The notes beneath the pieces were generated by a model. The model saw nothing but the letters and a program-made list of their open reading frames with translations. It was not told the origin of the DNA and made no database searches. The position numbers and the translations under genes are program-made. Shown piece after piece: positions 42,986 through 51,116 of a stretch of 64,000 bases of DNA (within the stretch, counting starts at the first letter, position 1; every line of letters starts with the position of its first letter). The stretch covers positions 103,048 through 167,047 of the forward strand of contig NZ_CAMIHD010000004.1 of NCBI RefSeq assembly GCF_946222835.1, given 5' to 3'. Source of the stretch: an uncultured Corynebacterium sp. (GTDB lineage Bacteria; Actinomycetota; Actinomycetes; Mycobacteriales; Mycobacteriaceae).

Positions 42986-43423
42986 ATGAGTGATAATAAG
43001 AAGTTTTTCGATTCCCTGAAAGATGCCGGCAGCGCTGCTTTTGAGGTAGCCAAGGACTTCGGCGGACGCCTGCAGGAGGAGCGCACCCAGCACGCTCATG
43101 GCGCGGAGGCTGAGAGCCCCTATGGCAACACTGGCAAGGACGGCCTAGTAGATAAAGCCACCACCACCGCGAAGGAATTTGGTGCTTCCTTGAAGAAGGC
43201 CGCGGACGGCACCCGCGAGTCCGCGTCTTTCGCTGACGCCAAGGGCAAGTTTACTACCGCCTATAACGAGACCCGCGAGGGCGTCATGGACGCCTATAAT
43301 TCCGCCCAGGCCCGCCGCGCGGAAAAGAAGAATGCGTCGCGCCCCGGCCAGAATTCGGCTCCTTCGCAGGGCGATAATATTATCGATGGCGAAGTAATCG
43401 ACACCGACGACCCACAGAATTAA
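42986..43423 (+). CDS. small helical Lys/Ala-rich protein in the HbhA gene position
   Basis: A 145-residue hydrophilic protein, predicted mostly helical (about residues 1-115), with repeated Ala, Lys and Glu, then a disordered Asn/Gln/Ser/Asp-rich tail ending GEVIDTDD. No signal peptide or membrane segment. It lies between DUF445 and DUF2516 genes, exactly where mycobacteria carry hbhA, the heparin-binding haemagglutinin, which is also Lys/Ala-rich and helical. The tail is acidic rather than lysine-rich, so heparin binding is doubtful. Matches a corynebacterial protein group of unknown function. Confidence 0.6.
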   Translation: MSDNKKFFDSLKDAGSAAFEVAKDFGGRLQEERTQHAHGAEAESPYGNTGKDGLVDKATTTAKEFGASLKKAADGTRESASFADAKGKFTTAYNETREGVMDAYNSAQARRAEKKNASRPGQNSAPSQGDNIIDGEVIDTDDPQN

Positions 43424-43428
43424 TCTGC

Positions 43429-43719
43429 ATGTATTTCCTTTATGATCTTGCCCTGCATCTAGACAGCTACCTCTTCCAGGTCCTCGCCCTGACCGCTATC
43501 GTCGGCGCGGTCCTCGCCGCCGCCACGCGCGAGGACGCCTTCCGAGCCGGTGATCGACAAGGTAAGTGGGTATGGGTAGGCCTGCTGGCGGGCTCGGCGG
43601 TAGCGATGGCCACCGGCATGCCATTCCTGTCCTGGATCGGCGCGGTTATTACCGGCGTGTACTGGTTTGATGTGCGCCCGCAGCTCAAGGCCATTATCAA
43701 CGGCGATTACAGCTACTAA
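43429..43719 (+). CDS. DUF2516-family membrane protein
   Basis: A 96-residue protein with two to three hydrophobic segments (about residues 15-32, 46-64, 65-80) and the ending WFDVRPQLKAI, as in DUF2516 (Rv0476-like). Function unknown. It starts 5 bp after the previous stop codon and its own stop overlaps the next start (TAATG), so the three genes form one transcription unit. Confidence 0.8.
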   Translation: MYFLYDLALHLDSYLFQVLALTAIVGAVLAAATREDAFRAGDRQGKWVWVGLLAGSAVAMATGMPFLSWIGAVITGVYWFDVRPQLKAIINGDYSY

Positions 43720-44228
43720 TGCTTAACCTGCTTAACGCCTCGGCCGCGATGGTCAAGGACCGCGCCGCCGATAACATCGTCGTGGTCTCCCCGCACCATG
43801 TTTCCCTCGCCGCAGGCGCGGGCGCGGCCGATATTATTTCTGTCGCGGGGTATCCCACCGGCCGCCACCACACGCTCATCAAGGCCTCTGAGGCGCGCTT
43901 GGCCATTCAATCCGGCGCCAGCGAGGTGTGGGTCAGCCTCGATGAGACCGTGGCGGATGCCAATGCCGTGCTCTCCGAGCTCATCGCCATCCGCGAGGCC
44001 TGCCCGGAACCGGCCCGCTTGGGCCTCATCGTGCCAGACGCCCCGCTTGCCGACGCCACCCTCAACGCCGCCCACCAAGCCGGCTACCAGCGCCTCATTG
44101 TGCGCAGCTCCGCGGCCGCGGGTCTGGACCGCGCGGAATCCGGTGCCGGTGAAGAAGGTATGAAAAAAGGACCGGCGTTGGCCGCTGCCACGCTTCCGGT
44201 CCTCGAATTTCCCGCTGCTTTGGTTTAG
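43719..44228 (+). CDS. DeoC-like protein lacking the Schiff-base lysine
   Basis: A 169-residue protein that aligns by eye with the middle of deoxyribose-phosphate aldolase (TIM barrel, usually 220-250 residues): IISVAGYPTGRHHTLIKASEARLAIQSGASEVWVSLDE corresponds to the DeoC stretch after strand 2. In the position of the catalytic VKTSTG the sequence is VRSSAAA, so the Schiff-base lysine appears replaced by arginine, and the C-terminal lysine region is missing. The gene occupies the deoC position (Rv0478) in the conserved order. It may be a noncatalytic or differently acting relative. Its stop codon overlaps that of the convergent DUF2993 gene by 4 bp. Confidence 0.68.
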   Translation: MLNLLNASAAMVKDRAADNIVVVSPHHVSLAAGAGAADIISVAGYPTGRHHTLIKASEARLAIQSGASEVWVSLDETVADANAVLSELIAIREACPEPARLGLIVPDAPLADATLNAAHQAGYQRLIVRSSAAAGLDRAESGAGEEGMKKGPALAAATLPVLEFPAALV

Positions 44229-45073
44229 GCGGCTTCCTTCTGCGCGTCCTGCTGCGTCGCGCCATTGTTGGCCCCACCATTGCCGGTGGTGCCCTCGCCG
44301 CCGGCCAGCTTATCCATGTCGTTCATCGGAACATCAGTGCCGGTGATGGTGAGCTTGAGCTCGCCATCGAGCACCTCCACGGAATCGACGTTCATATCAG
44401 AACCCACGAACTGATCCGACATGCCATTTTGTAGGGCGGAGGAGATGGCTTCGGTGGCCTGATCCGGCAGCTCGAGGCCAAAGATGGAGGCCTCGGTGGC
44501 GCGGATATCGAGCTTTCTATCGTGGGCGGTGGGCTCTAGTGAGAGGTTGGCTAGGCCGCCTGCGAACTTCACGTCCAGCACATGGTCCTGTTCATTGGCG
44601 GTAATCTCCGTGACCACCATATTGCCCACCTTCTCGCTGCCGGCCTGCTCGGAAATGCCCTTTTGGAAGGACGCCAGCAGGTAATCATCCGGCACGGTGG
44701 TAGACGCGCGCAGCTTGCCGGCGATCGGATTTTCCTGGTCGGTGCTCATATCTTCCACGTGGATCTCGGAGGCAGGCTGGCCCTTGATATCAGTGCCATC
44801 GATTTGCAGGGTGGACGGTGTGGTCATATCCATTTGGGAAATAGATCCCTTAAACAGGCCCAATAGCAGGGGGCTGCCGCCGAAGCTGACGGAGGGGTCT
44901 TCTTTGACCTGGATTCCTTCTTGCTCAGCGGCCTCGTTGAATTGCGAGGTCATCTGGTGACCGATGAACCAGCGCAGGCCGAACTCGGCCAAGAGGATGA
45001 GCACGAGCAGTGCTACGAGGATGCCAATGATGATTTTCCAGGCGAGTGAACCCGCCGATTTCTTCGAAGCCAT
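44225..45073 (-). CDS. LmeA-like (DUF2993) membrane-anchored protein
   Basis: A 282-residue protein with one N-terminal transmembrane anchor (about residues 12-32) and an exported DUF2993 domain, the family of mycobacterial LmeA, which supports mannan/lipomannan assembly. The C terminus is Gly/Asn/Gln-rich low complexity. The start is ATG at 45073 with CACACT 7 nt before it, indicating a leaderless transcript; the upstream open frame has no support. Homologous position to Rv0479c next to the deoC-like gene. Confidence 0.75.
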   Translation of the reverse strand: MASKKSAGSLAWKIIIGILVALLVLILLAEFGLRWFIGHQMTSQFNEAAEQEGIQVKEDPSVSFGGSPLLLGLFKGSISQMDMTTPSTLQIDGTDIKGQPASEIHVEDMSTDQENPIAGKLRASTTVPDDYLLASFQKGISEQAGSEKVGNMVVTEITANEQDHVLDVKFAGGLANLSLEPTAHDRKLDIRATEASIFGLELPDQATEAISSALQNGMSDQFVGSDMNVDSVEVLDGELKLTITGTDVPMNDMDKLAGGEGTTGNGGANNGATQQDAQKEAA

Positions 45074-45181
45074 GCGTACCAGTGTGGCGCATGAGACGGC
45101 GCGGGGCAAAGCTTGCGGGAGCCTTCGGGCACATTGCTAGGCACTTCACAGCTCCCCAGCTGCTATCCTCGCGCGGCGCGT

Positions 45182-45994
45182 TTAGTCCCGCGGCGCCACC
45201 GATTCCCAGTCCACGGTGAGCACATTATCGCGCAGGCGCCGGCGGACGGGGTGGATGTTAAAGGGGGCGTCGGCAAGCGCGGCTCGTGCCATGCGCCAGC
45301 GCACGCGTGGACCGTAAGGCGCCCACCCCGCCGCGTGGTCCCAGGCCTCGTCGGCGGCCTTAAGCAGCTCGTGGATGGGCTCGCCGGGCACATTGCGGTG
45401 GATGAGGATTTTGGGCAGGCGCTCGGCAATATCGGAAGGGCGCGCCACATCGAACGGATCCCACGCCAGGGTGAGCGTCCGCGGACCATGGGCATCCAGC
45501 AGCAACCAGGCCGCGCGCCGGCCCAGCTCATCGCAGGTGCCCTCCACAAAGAAGCCGCCGGGTGCCAGCCGAGAACACACCGTCTGCCAGGCCTCTTCCA
45601 CCTGGTCCACGTCATACTGGCGCAGCACATTAAATGCGCGCACCAGCTGCGGCCGGTAGCCGGCCAGCTCAAAACCGCCCAGCTCGAAGCGCACGCCATC
45701 GCGCGGCGGCAGCACCCGGTCCGGATGGATTTCGAGCCCGCGCACGTCTACCTGCGGGTTCGCTCGGCGCAGCCACCCTGCCCATTCCACGGTGGTGGCG
45801 TGCGAGGCCCCGTAGCCCACATCGAGCGCCAGCGGGGTATCCACATGCCGCAGCAGCGCGGAAATCTCCGGGTGCGCGAGCATCCACCTATCGCAGCGGC
45901 GCAGCCGGTTGTGGTTGGTGGTGCCGCGGGTAATAACGCCAAAAGGCCGACCCGCAGCTGCGCTAGCGCGCAGATTATGTGCGTGGTCGGCCAT
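45182..45994 (-). CDS. class I SAM-dependent methyltransferase (putative)
   Basis: A 270-residue cytosolic protein with a Rossmann-type motif I, ALDVGYGASHAT (about residues 56-67), and a motif II acid in VRGLEIHPDR. The C-terminal half (LTLAWDPFDVA...IHRNVPGEPIHELLKAADEAW) is characteristic of a corynebacterial/mycobacterial family of unknown substrate. A conserved Asn-rich N terminus (TTNHNRLRRCDRWM) precedes the fold. It lies between DUF2993 and DUF2505 genes, both on the same strand, with 20 bp to the latter. Confidence 0.75.
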   Translation of the reverse strand: MADHAHNLRASAAAGRPFGVITRGTTNHNRLRRCDRWMLAHPEISALLRHVDTPLALDVGYGASHATTVEWAGWLRRANPQVDVRGLEIHPDRVLPPRDGVRFELGGFELAGYRPQLVRAFNVLRQYDVDQVEEAWQTVCSRLAPGGFFVEGTCDELGRRAAWLLLDAHGPRTLTLAWDPFDVARPSDIAERLPKILIHRNVPGEPIHELLKAADEAWDHAAGWAPYGPRVRWRMARAALADAPFNIHPVRRRLRDNVLTVDWESVAPRD

Positions 45995-46014
45995 TGAAAT
46001 TGGTGCTGGAGAAC

Positions 46015-46506
46015 TTAGGCGTTCTCAGAAATCCACTGTTCGGTCAGCTTGCCTTCGTTATCGAAAAGCTCAGCCAGGGACTCGCCCACCTTCGGCTCGA
46101 TGGCGGCGCCCATCATCGGAATATTGACGGAAATCTCGTTGACGTAGGACAGCTTGGTCATCTCGCCCTCGCCAGCCAGGGAGATATCGCCCTTGAAATC
46201 AACCGGGGTGCCCTTGACATCCGCGGTGTAGTTAACGTCAGCAGCTTCACCGTTGAGCTCGCCCACGGTAACCACGCGCTTGACCTTCAGGTCCTGGGAG
46301 ACCATGGCGCGCACTGCCTCTGGCAGCAGGGTGGTCGGCAGAACCTCGAAGAGGGTGGCTACGTTATCGCTGAAGTCGTGCACCTGGCCCGCCTCGGGGG
46401 AGAGGTTGGCCACGATGAACTCCCAGTATTCCTTGGTGAGCAGCGCCTTGTGGACCTTTTCGATGGGCTGATTGATGGTTACGGTGTTTTCACTACGGGT
46501 TGACAT
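46015..46506 (-). CDS. DUF2505-family protein
   Basis: A 163-residue soluble protein with the START/SRPBCC-like pattern of DUF2505 (an N-terminal IEKVHKALLTKEYWEF helix and strand-rich body). The family is actinobacterial and probably binds a hydrophobic ligand, but no function is known. The start is ATG at 46506: TAGTCT on the minus strand ends 7 nt before it. The open frame extending to 47493 is antisense to murB and not real. Confidence 0.75.
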   Translation of the reverse strand: MSTRSENTVTINQPIEKVHKALLTKEYWEFIVANLSPEAGQVHDFSDNVATLFEVLPTTLLPEAVRAMVSQDLKVKRVVTVGELNGEAADVNYTADVKGTPVDFKGDISLAGEGEMTKLSYVNEISVNIPMMGAAIEPKVGESLAELFDNEGKLTEQWISENA

Positions 46507-46513
46507 GTTAAAC

Positions 46514-46523
46514 AGACTACCTT
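46514..46523. promoter_or_regulatory. overlapping divergent -10 elements of DUF2505 gene and murB
   Basis: TAGTCT (minus, 46514-46519) and TACCTT (plus, 46518-46523) overlap by two bases and sit 7 nt before the two start codons. Only one polymerase could use the site at a time. Confidence 0.4.
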
Positions 46524-46530
46524 GGTAGGC

Positions 46531-47637
46531 GTGCTTGATAAATCTTTGACGCAACAGCTCACAGCGATCGACGGGGTAGAACTGGACCCCACCGCCACCT
46601 TCGCGGACCTGACTACGCTGCGTGTGGGCGGAAAACCGCAGGCCGCACTGCGCTGCTCGCAGCCGGAGGCCGCCGTCGCCGTGGTGCGTGCCCTTGATCA
46701 CGCCGAAGTGAAATTCATCATCGTTGGCGGCGGCTCCAACCTCTTGGTGGCCGATGGCGCAGTGGATCTCGTCGCGGTCATCCTCGACTTCGACGAGGTC
46801 TCTATGGACACCGAGACCGGCATGGTGCGCGCACAGGCGGGCGCCGTCTGGGATGACGTGGTGGCTCGCTCCGTGCAGCTCGGCATGGGCGGCATCGAGT
46901 GCCTCTCCGGCATCCCCGGCACCGTGGGCGCGGTCCCCGTGCAGAATGTGGGTGCCTATGGCGCGGAGATCTCTGAGGTCCTTACCCGCGTTCGCCTTTA
47001 TAACCGCCGCACCGATAGCGATGAGTGGGTCCCCGCCTCCGATCTGGAGTTGGCGTATCGCTATTCCAACCTGAAATTCACCGGCCGCGCCGTGGTGCTG
47101 GAGGTGGAGCTGCAGCTCGATACCGAGGGCCTTTCCCGCCCGTTGCGCTTTGGCCAGCTCACCCAGAATCCGGGCGAGCGTCGCCCCGTGGCCGAGGTCC
47201 GCGAGCAGGTCCTCAAGCTGCGCCGCGGCAAGGGCATGGTGCTCGACCCCACCGACCATGACACCTGGTCCGCCGGTTCCTTTTTCACCAACCCGGTGGT
47301 TGACTCCACTCTTGCGGACGCCGTGCAGGCCAAGGTCCGTACCTCGCTTGGCGACGCCACTGCAGACTCCATGCCCCGCCACCCCTCTGCCGAGACCGGC
47401 CGGGAAAAGCTCTCTGCCGCCTGGCTCATTGACCGCGCCGGGTTTGCCAAGGGCTACCCGGGCTCCGGCCGGGCCACGCTCTCGACGAAGCACACGCTGG
47501 CGCTCACCAACCGCGGCGAGGCTAAGGCCGCCGATATCGTGGACCTTGCCCGCACCATCCGGGACGGTGTCCGCGATGCTTTCGACGTGGAGCTCGTACC
47601 CGAACCCGTCTGGATTGGCCTCGCCCTCGACGAGTAG
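46531..47637 (+). CDS. murB: UDP-N-acetylenolpyruvoylglucosamine reductase
   Basis: A 368-residue FAD enzyme that makes UDP-N-acetylmuramate in the cytosol. It has the FAD-binding TTLRVGGKPQAA and VGGGSNLLVAD, the YGAE region GAYGAEISEVLTRV, SAGSFFTNP with the active-site serine and the C-terminal glutamate in VELVPEPVWIG. The start is taken as GTG 46531, with a -10 7 nt upstream; TTG 46522 is an alternative. It diverges from the DUF2505 gene and ends before a strong bidirectional terminator. Confidence 0.93.
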   Translation: MLDKSLTQQLTAIDGVELDPTATFADLTTLRVGGKPQAALRCSQPEAAVAVVRALDHAEVKFIIVGGGSNLLVADGAVDLVAVILDFDEVSMDTETGMVRAQAGAVWDDVVARSVQLGMGGIECLSGIPGTVGAVPVQNVGAYGAEISEVLTRVRLYNRRTDSDEWVPASDLELAYRYSNLKFTGRAVVLEVELQLDTEGLSRPLRFGQLTQNPGERRPVAEVREQVLKLRRGKGMVLDPTDHDTWSAGSFFTNPVVDSTLADAVQAKVRTSLGDATADSMPRHPSAETGREKLSAAWLIDRAGFAKGYPGSGRATLSTKHTLALTNRGEAKAADIVDLARTIRDGVRDAFDVELVPEPVWIGLALDE

Positions 47638-47675
47638 CGCGAGGTTGCCCCTTCACACCGGGGCCTAAAACCTAT

Positions 47676-47735
47676 AAAGCAGCCACGATAGCGCCCTTAA
47701 CCACACGGTTTTCGGGTCTATCGTGGCTGCTTTTT
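47676..47735. terminator. bidirectional terminator between murB and luxS
   Basis: GCAGCCACGATAG (47679-47691) pairs with CTATCGTGGCTGC (47718-47730) over a 26-nt loop. AAA before and TTTTT after the stem give T tracts on both strands, so it serves both convergent genes. Confidence 0.88.
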
Positions 47736-47772
47736 CAGTTCGGCACCTACCGTGCCGGCGCAGCCGCCTAGC

Positions 47773-48249
47773 TTAGGCGGCCATGACCTGGAGCCACTCA
47801 TCCTTAGCGCCCAAGAATGCGCGGGCCGCCTCCTGCGCGCCCTCCAAGCTGTGGTGCGCGCCCCAGCCGCACTGCTCTTCGTTGGCTGCGGGGACCTCGG
47901 TGGCGTTAAGAATATCGTTGAGCGCACCTTCCACCGCGCGCAGCAGCTCGTCTTGTTCCATGCCATTAGTGATGGCATAGAAGCCGGTACGACAGCCCAT
48001 TGGGGCAAAACCGATGAGCTTATCGGTGTAATTGCGCATGAAGTTGGCCATCATGTGCTCTACCGAATGCAGCGCCTTGGTATCAAGGTGATCCTGATTG
48101 GGCTGGCAGAAGCGCAAGTCGTACTTAATGATTTCGACGCCGCCGCCCAAGTCCGTGCGGTCGGCCACGCGAATATACGGGGCGCTGACGAGGCGGTGGT
48201 CGAGTTCGAAGGACTTAACGTTGAGCTTCTTTTCATTTTGTTCAGTCAT
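47773..48249 (-). CDS. luxS: S-ribosylhomocysteine lyase
   Basis: A 158-residue metalloenzyme that splits S-ribosylhomocysteine in methyl-cycle recycling, yielding homocysteine and the precursor of autoinducer 2. The metal ligands are His61 and His65 in HSVEHMM and Cys127 in EEQCGWG; the catalytic acid-base is Glu64 and Cys86 is in APMGCRTG. Length and motifs are complete. GGAGAAG ribosome binding site before ATG 48249. It sits convergent to murB. Confidence 0.95.
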   Translation of the reverse strand: MTEQNEKKLNVKSFELDHRLVSAPYIRVADRTDLGGGVEIIKYDLRFCQPNQDHLDTKALHSVEHMMANFMRNYTDKLIGFAPMGCRTGFYAITNGMEQDELLRAVEGALNDILNATEVPAANEEQCGWGAHHSLEGAQEAARAFLGAKDEWLQVMAA

Positions 48250-48320
48250 GCTTCTCCAGTGTAATCACAGCTGAGTGTCACTTCCTGAAATAGATTCTTT
48301 ACCGCATACGCTGGGATAAT

Positions 48321-49558
48321 ATGAGCAGACTGGACGATTCCGCCGAGGTCCCCGGCACCGCACACACCCCTGGCAATTCGTCTTCCGGCGAACCGCCGAG
48401 CGCCGCGGCCACTCCGGTGAGCGAATCCGTCTATGAAGGCGCGGATAAGATCGTGCCGAGTACTGCGCCCACCGTGGTCAAGATTGAAGGGCATACCGAA
48501 GATGTGGATCCGCTGGCCCGCGGCAATCGCCTGCGCAAGGAAAGCTGGGGGCTGGTGGTCCGCCGCGTGTGGGCGGATTTCTTCCACGATGCGTTGATGG
48601 ACCGTGCAGCCACAATGACGTACTTCACGCTCATGGCTTTTGCCCCTACGGTGCTCGCGGCTTATTCGATAGCCACGCTCATCTTTTCCTCGCGGCGCGC
48701 CGAGGTACACGAATTAACCTCACAGTTCATTGCGGACTATGTGCCAAGTTCGATGACGGAGCAGGCCGAGCACCTTGTTGGCTCTATCATTGGCTCCACA
48801 GCCCAAGGCACCTTCGCGCTGGTGGTATCCGTACTGGTTTCGCTTTTTCCGCCTCGGCCTACGTACGTGCCTTCTCGCGCACCGCCAATACCGTCTACGG
48901 GCGAGTGGAGGGCCGCGGGATTATCCGCACCTGGGCGCTCATGTGGGGGCTTACCATCGTCCTGGTCATCGGCGCGGTCATCGTGCTTTTTGCTAATTTG
49001 CTGCGCGATACCATCGTAAGCGGGGCAGTCGAACCGCTAGCCGGCAAGCTGGACATGCAAGGCACCACGGATTTTTTGGGCGATATCTTTATGCCGGTGT
49101 GGAACTGGCTGCGCTTCCCGCTCACCGTGGTGGTAGTGCTGACGTTGATTGCCATCCTGTACCACTTTTCCCCGAATGTGCGGCCGGCGCGCTTCCGCTG
49201 GATTACTCTCGGCTCCGTAGTGGCGTTTAGCACCAATGTGGTGGTGTGGGGAGCCTTCGCGCTCTATACCCAGCGCTTTGCTGGTGCCAGCGTTTATGGC
49301 GCCTTCAGCCTCATCATGGCCGTATTTATGACCGTGTGGCTATCTAATACGATGCTCATTTTGGGCATCAAGATCGATGCGGAGATTCTGCGTGCCAAGG
49401 AGCTGCAATTGGGTCTGCACGCCGCGCGGCATATCCAAGCCCCGCCGCGTTCCGATGCCGCCGCTAAATCCCAGGCCCGTGCCCAACACGATTTAGAGGA
49501 GCGTTCCGAGCGCATCTATGAACAGGCAGTGCGCCGAGAAGAGCGCGAAGAGGGCTAG
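48321..49558 (+). pseudogene. YihY/BrkB-family membrane protein gene with a one-base frameshift
   Basis: Two reading frames together give one protein of about 412 residues. Residues 1-176 (48321-48848) end at LVSLF, and the following YihY sequence (FSASAYVRAFSRT...) continues in another frame from 48848 to 49558. The break is at a run of five T bases (48844-48848): a sixth T would restore the frame. About six membrane helices are split across the two parts, as in the YihY/RNase BN-like family. TACGCT at 48307-48312 gives a leaderless promoter 8 nt before ATG 48321. The cause could be a true mutation, a sequencing error at the homopolymer, or slippage on the T run. Function, if intact, is unknown. 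Confidence 0.75.
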
Positions 49559-51105
49559 CCTTGGTTGAGCAGCGCGAGCAGATCGCGTTGGACATCACGG
49601 CGGCGCAGCTTGCCTAGCTGATCTCCGGCGAGCTTGTCCATGGCAAAGAATCGTTGTGGGACCTTATAGCGCGCCAACAGCCCGCGGCAATGCTCGCGCA
49701 AGGCGGACTCATCGAGCCGCGCGCCGGGGGCGAGGACCACGCAGGCGGCGACGTCCTCAGAGCCATCGGAGCGGGGAATGCCTACGACCGCGGCCTGGGC
49801 GATGTCAGGGTGGGAGGTTAAGGCTTCCTCGACCTCGCCGGGATAAACATTGAATCCGCCGGTAATGATGATTTCCTTGATGCGGCCCACCAACCGGATA
49901 TGGCCATCGGGCTCGCGCACGCCCATGTCCCCGGTACGGAACCAGCCATCGTGGAAGGCGGCGGTGGTAGCGGGGGCGTCGGCAAGGTAGCCGCCAAAAA
50001 CCTGCGGGCCGCGGGCGAGAATTTCGCCGGCCTTGCCATTCGGTTGGGTACGGCTGAGATCGGCCGGATCGCCGATGCGCAGCTGTGTATCCGGCAAAGG
50101 CAGGCCGATGGTGCCGGCGCGCCGGGTGTCATCAAGGGGATTGATGGTCAGTACAGGGGAGGTTTCCGTAAGCCCATAGCCTTCCACCAGCATGCCGCCG
50201 GTGCGCTTCTCCCATGGCTCGATGATGCGCGAGGGGAGAGAAGCCGCGCCCGAGATGGAATAGCGCACCCCACCGAGGTCTGTGGGCACGCCGGCACCGG
50301 ATGCGGCACCGGCTGCAGCGGCGTCTGTCGGCGTGGCCGCCATGGCGCGCTCGTAGATGGTCGGCACGCCCGGCATCCAGGTGGGGCGGCGGGTGGCAAG
50401 CGCTTCCGTTACTGCATTGGTGTGTGGGGCGGCAAGCAGGATAATCTCGGCCGCGCAGCGCACCGCGAGCAGCACGCTCATCGTCAGGCCATAAGAATGG
50501 AACATGGGCAGCGCGGCCAAGAAGCGCTCCTGGCCGGGGTGCAGTGGTGCCTGAGTTTCTAGCTGTAGGCAGTTGGCAGCGAGGTTGCCGTGGGTTAAGA
50601 CCACGCCCTTGGGGCGGGCGGTGGTGCCGGAAGTGTAGAGGATAAGGGCGGCGTCGGCAAGCGTGGCCGGGTGCGGTTCCACCGGGGCACCAGAGAGGGG
50701 AAGTGGCTCGGTGAGGGAGACGGAGATGGTGGTCTCCACCTGCGCGGATACGGTGGGGGCAATGTCCTCCCAGGCAATGGCCACGCGGGCGCCATGGTGG
50801 GCGAGCAGCGGGGTGAGCTCGTGCGCGGTATAGCGCGGGTTATGCTCGACCACCACTGCGCCCAAGCGCAGGATGGCGAAGAATGCCACCACGTGTTGTG
50901 GGCAATTAGGCAGCAGGAGCGCTACCCGGTCGCCGGGTCGCACGCCCTTCTCCCGCAAAGCGCCGGCTGCGGCCGCCACCTGGGCATCGAGCTCGCTATA
51001 GGTTAGCGTGTGGCCGGCGAAGTAGGTGGCCGGGCGCTGTGGAAACTTGGCGACGGCCGCCTTAAGGAAATCCGTCAAGGTAGCGCCATAGTGAATCTCT
51101 GCCAT
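49555..51105 (-). CDS. acyl-CoA synthetase (FadD type), third of a paralogous set
   Basis: A 516-residue AMP-forming ligase. The P-loop is YTSGTTARPKGVV (about residues 157-168), GYGLTETSP near 330, GDMGVREPDGHI near 418 with hinge GRIKEIIITGGFNVYPGE, and the catalytic lysine is in LGKLRRRDV. It shares the overall plan of the two paralogues upstream but is shorter, lacking their N-terminal 45 residues (the block around YYRNNLRVNANKSATYFFG). It lies 11 bp after the second paralogue and overlaps the YihY gene's stop by 4 bp. Fatty acid or lipid-precursor activation is likely; substrate undetermined. Confidence 0.88.
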   Translation of the reverse strand: MAEIHYGATLTDFLKAAVAKFPQRPATYFAGHTLTYSELDAQVAAAAGALREKGVRPGDRVALLLPNCPQHVVAFFAILRLGAVVVEHNPRYTAHELTPLLAHHGARVAIAWEDIAPTVSAQVETTISVSLTEPLPLSGAPVEPHPATLADAALILYTSGTTARPKGVVLTHGNLAANCLQLETQAPLHPGQERFLAALPMFHSYGLTMSVLLAVRCAAEIILLAAPHTNAVTEALATRRPTWMPGVPTIYERAMAATPTDAAAAGAASGAGVPTDLGGVRYSISGAASLPSRIIEPWEKRTGGMLVEGYGLTETSPVLTINPLDDTRRAGTIGLPLPDTQLRIGDPADLSRTQPNGKAGEILARGPQVFGGYLADAPATTAAFHDGWFRTGDMGVREPDGHIRLVGRIKEIIITGGFNVYPGEVEEALTSHPDIAQAAVVGIPRSDGSEDVAACVVLAPGARLDESALREHCRGLLARYKVPQRFFAMDKLAGDQLGKLRRRDVQRDLLALLNQG

Positions 51106-51116
51106 AGCCGATAAGT

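Noticed and set aside
46507..47493. Extension of the DUF2505 frame
   Set aside because: Antisense to murB; the short form has a well-placed promoter and the family length.
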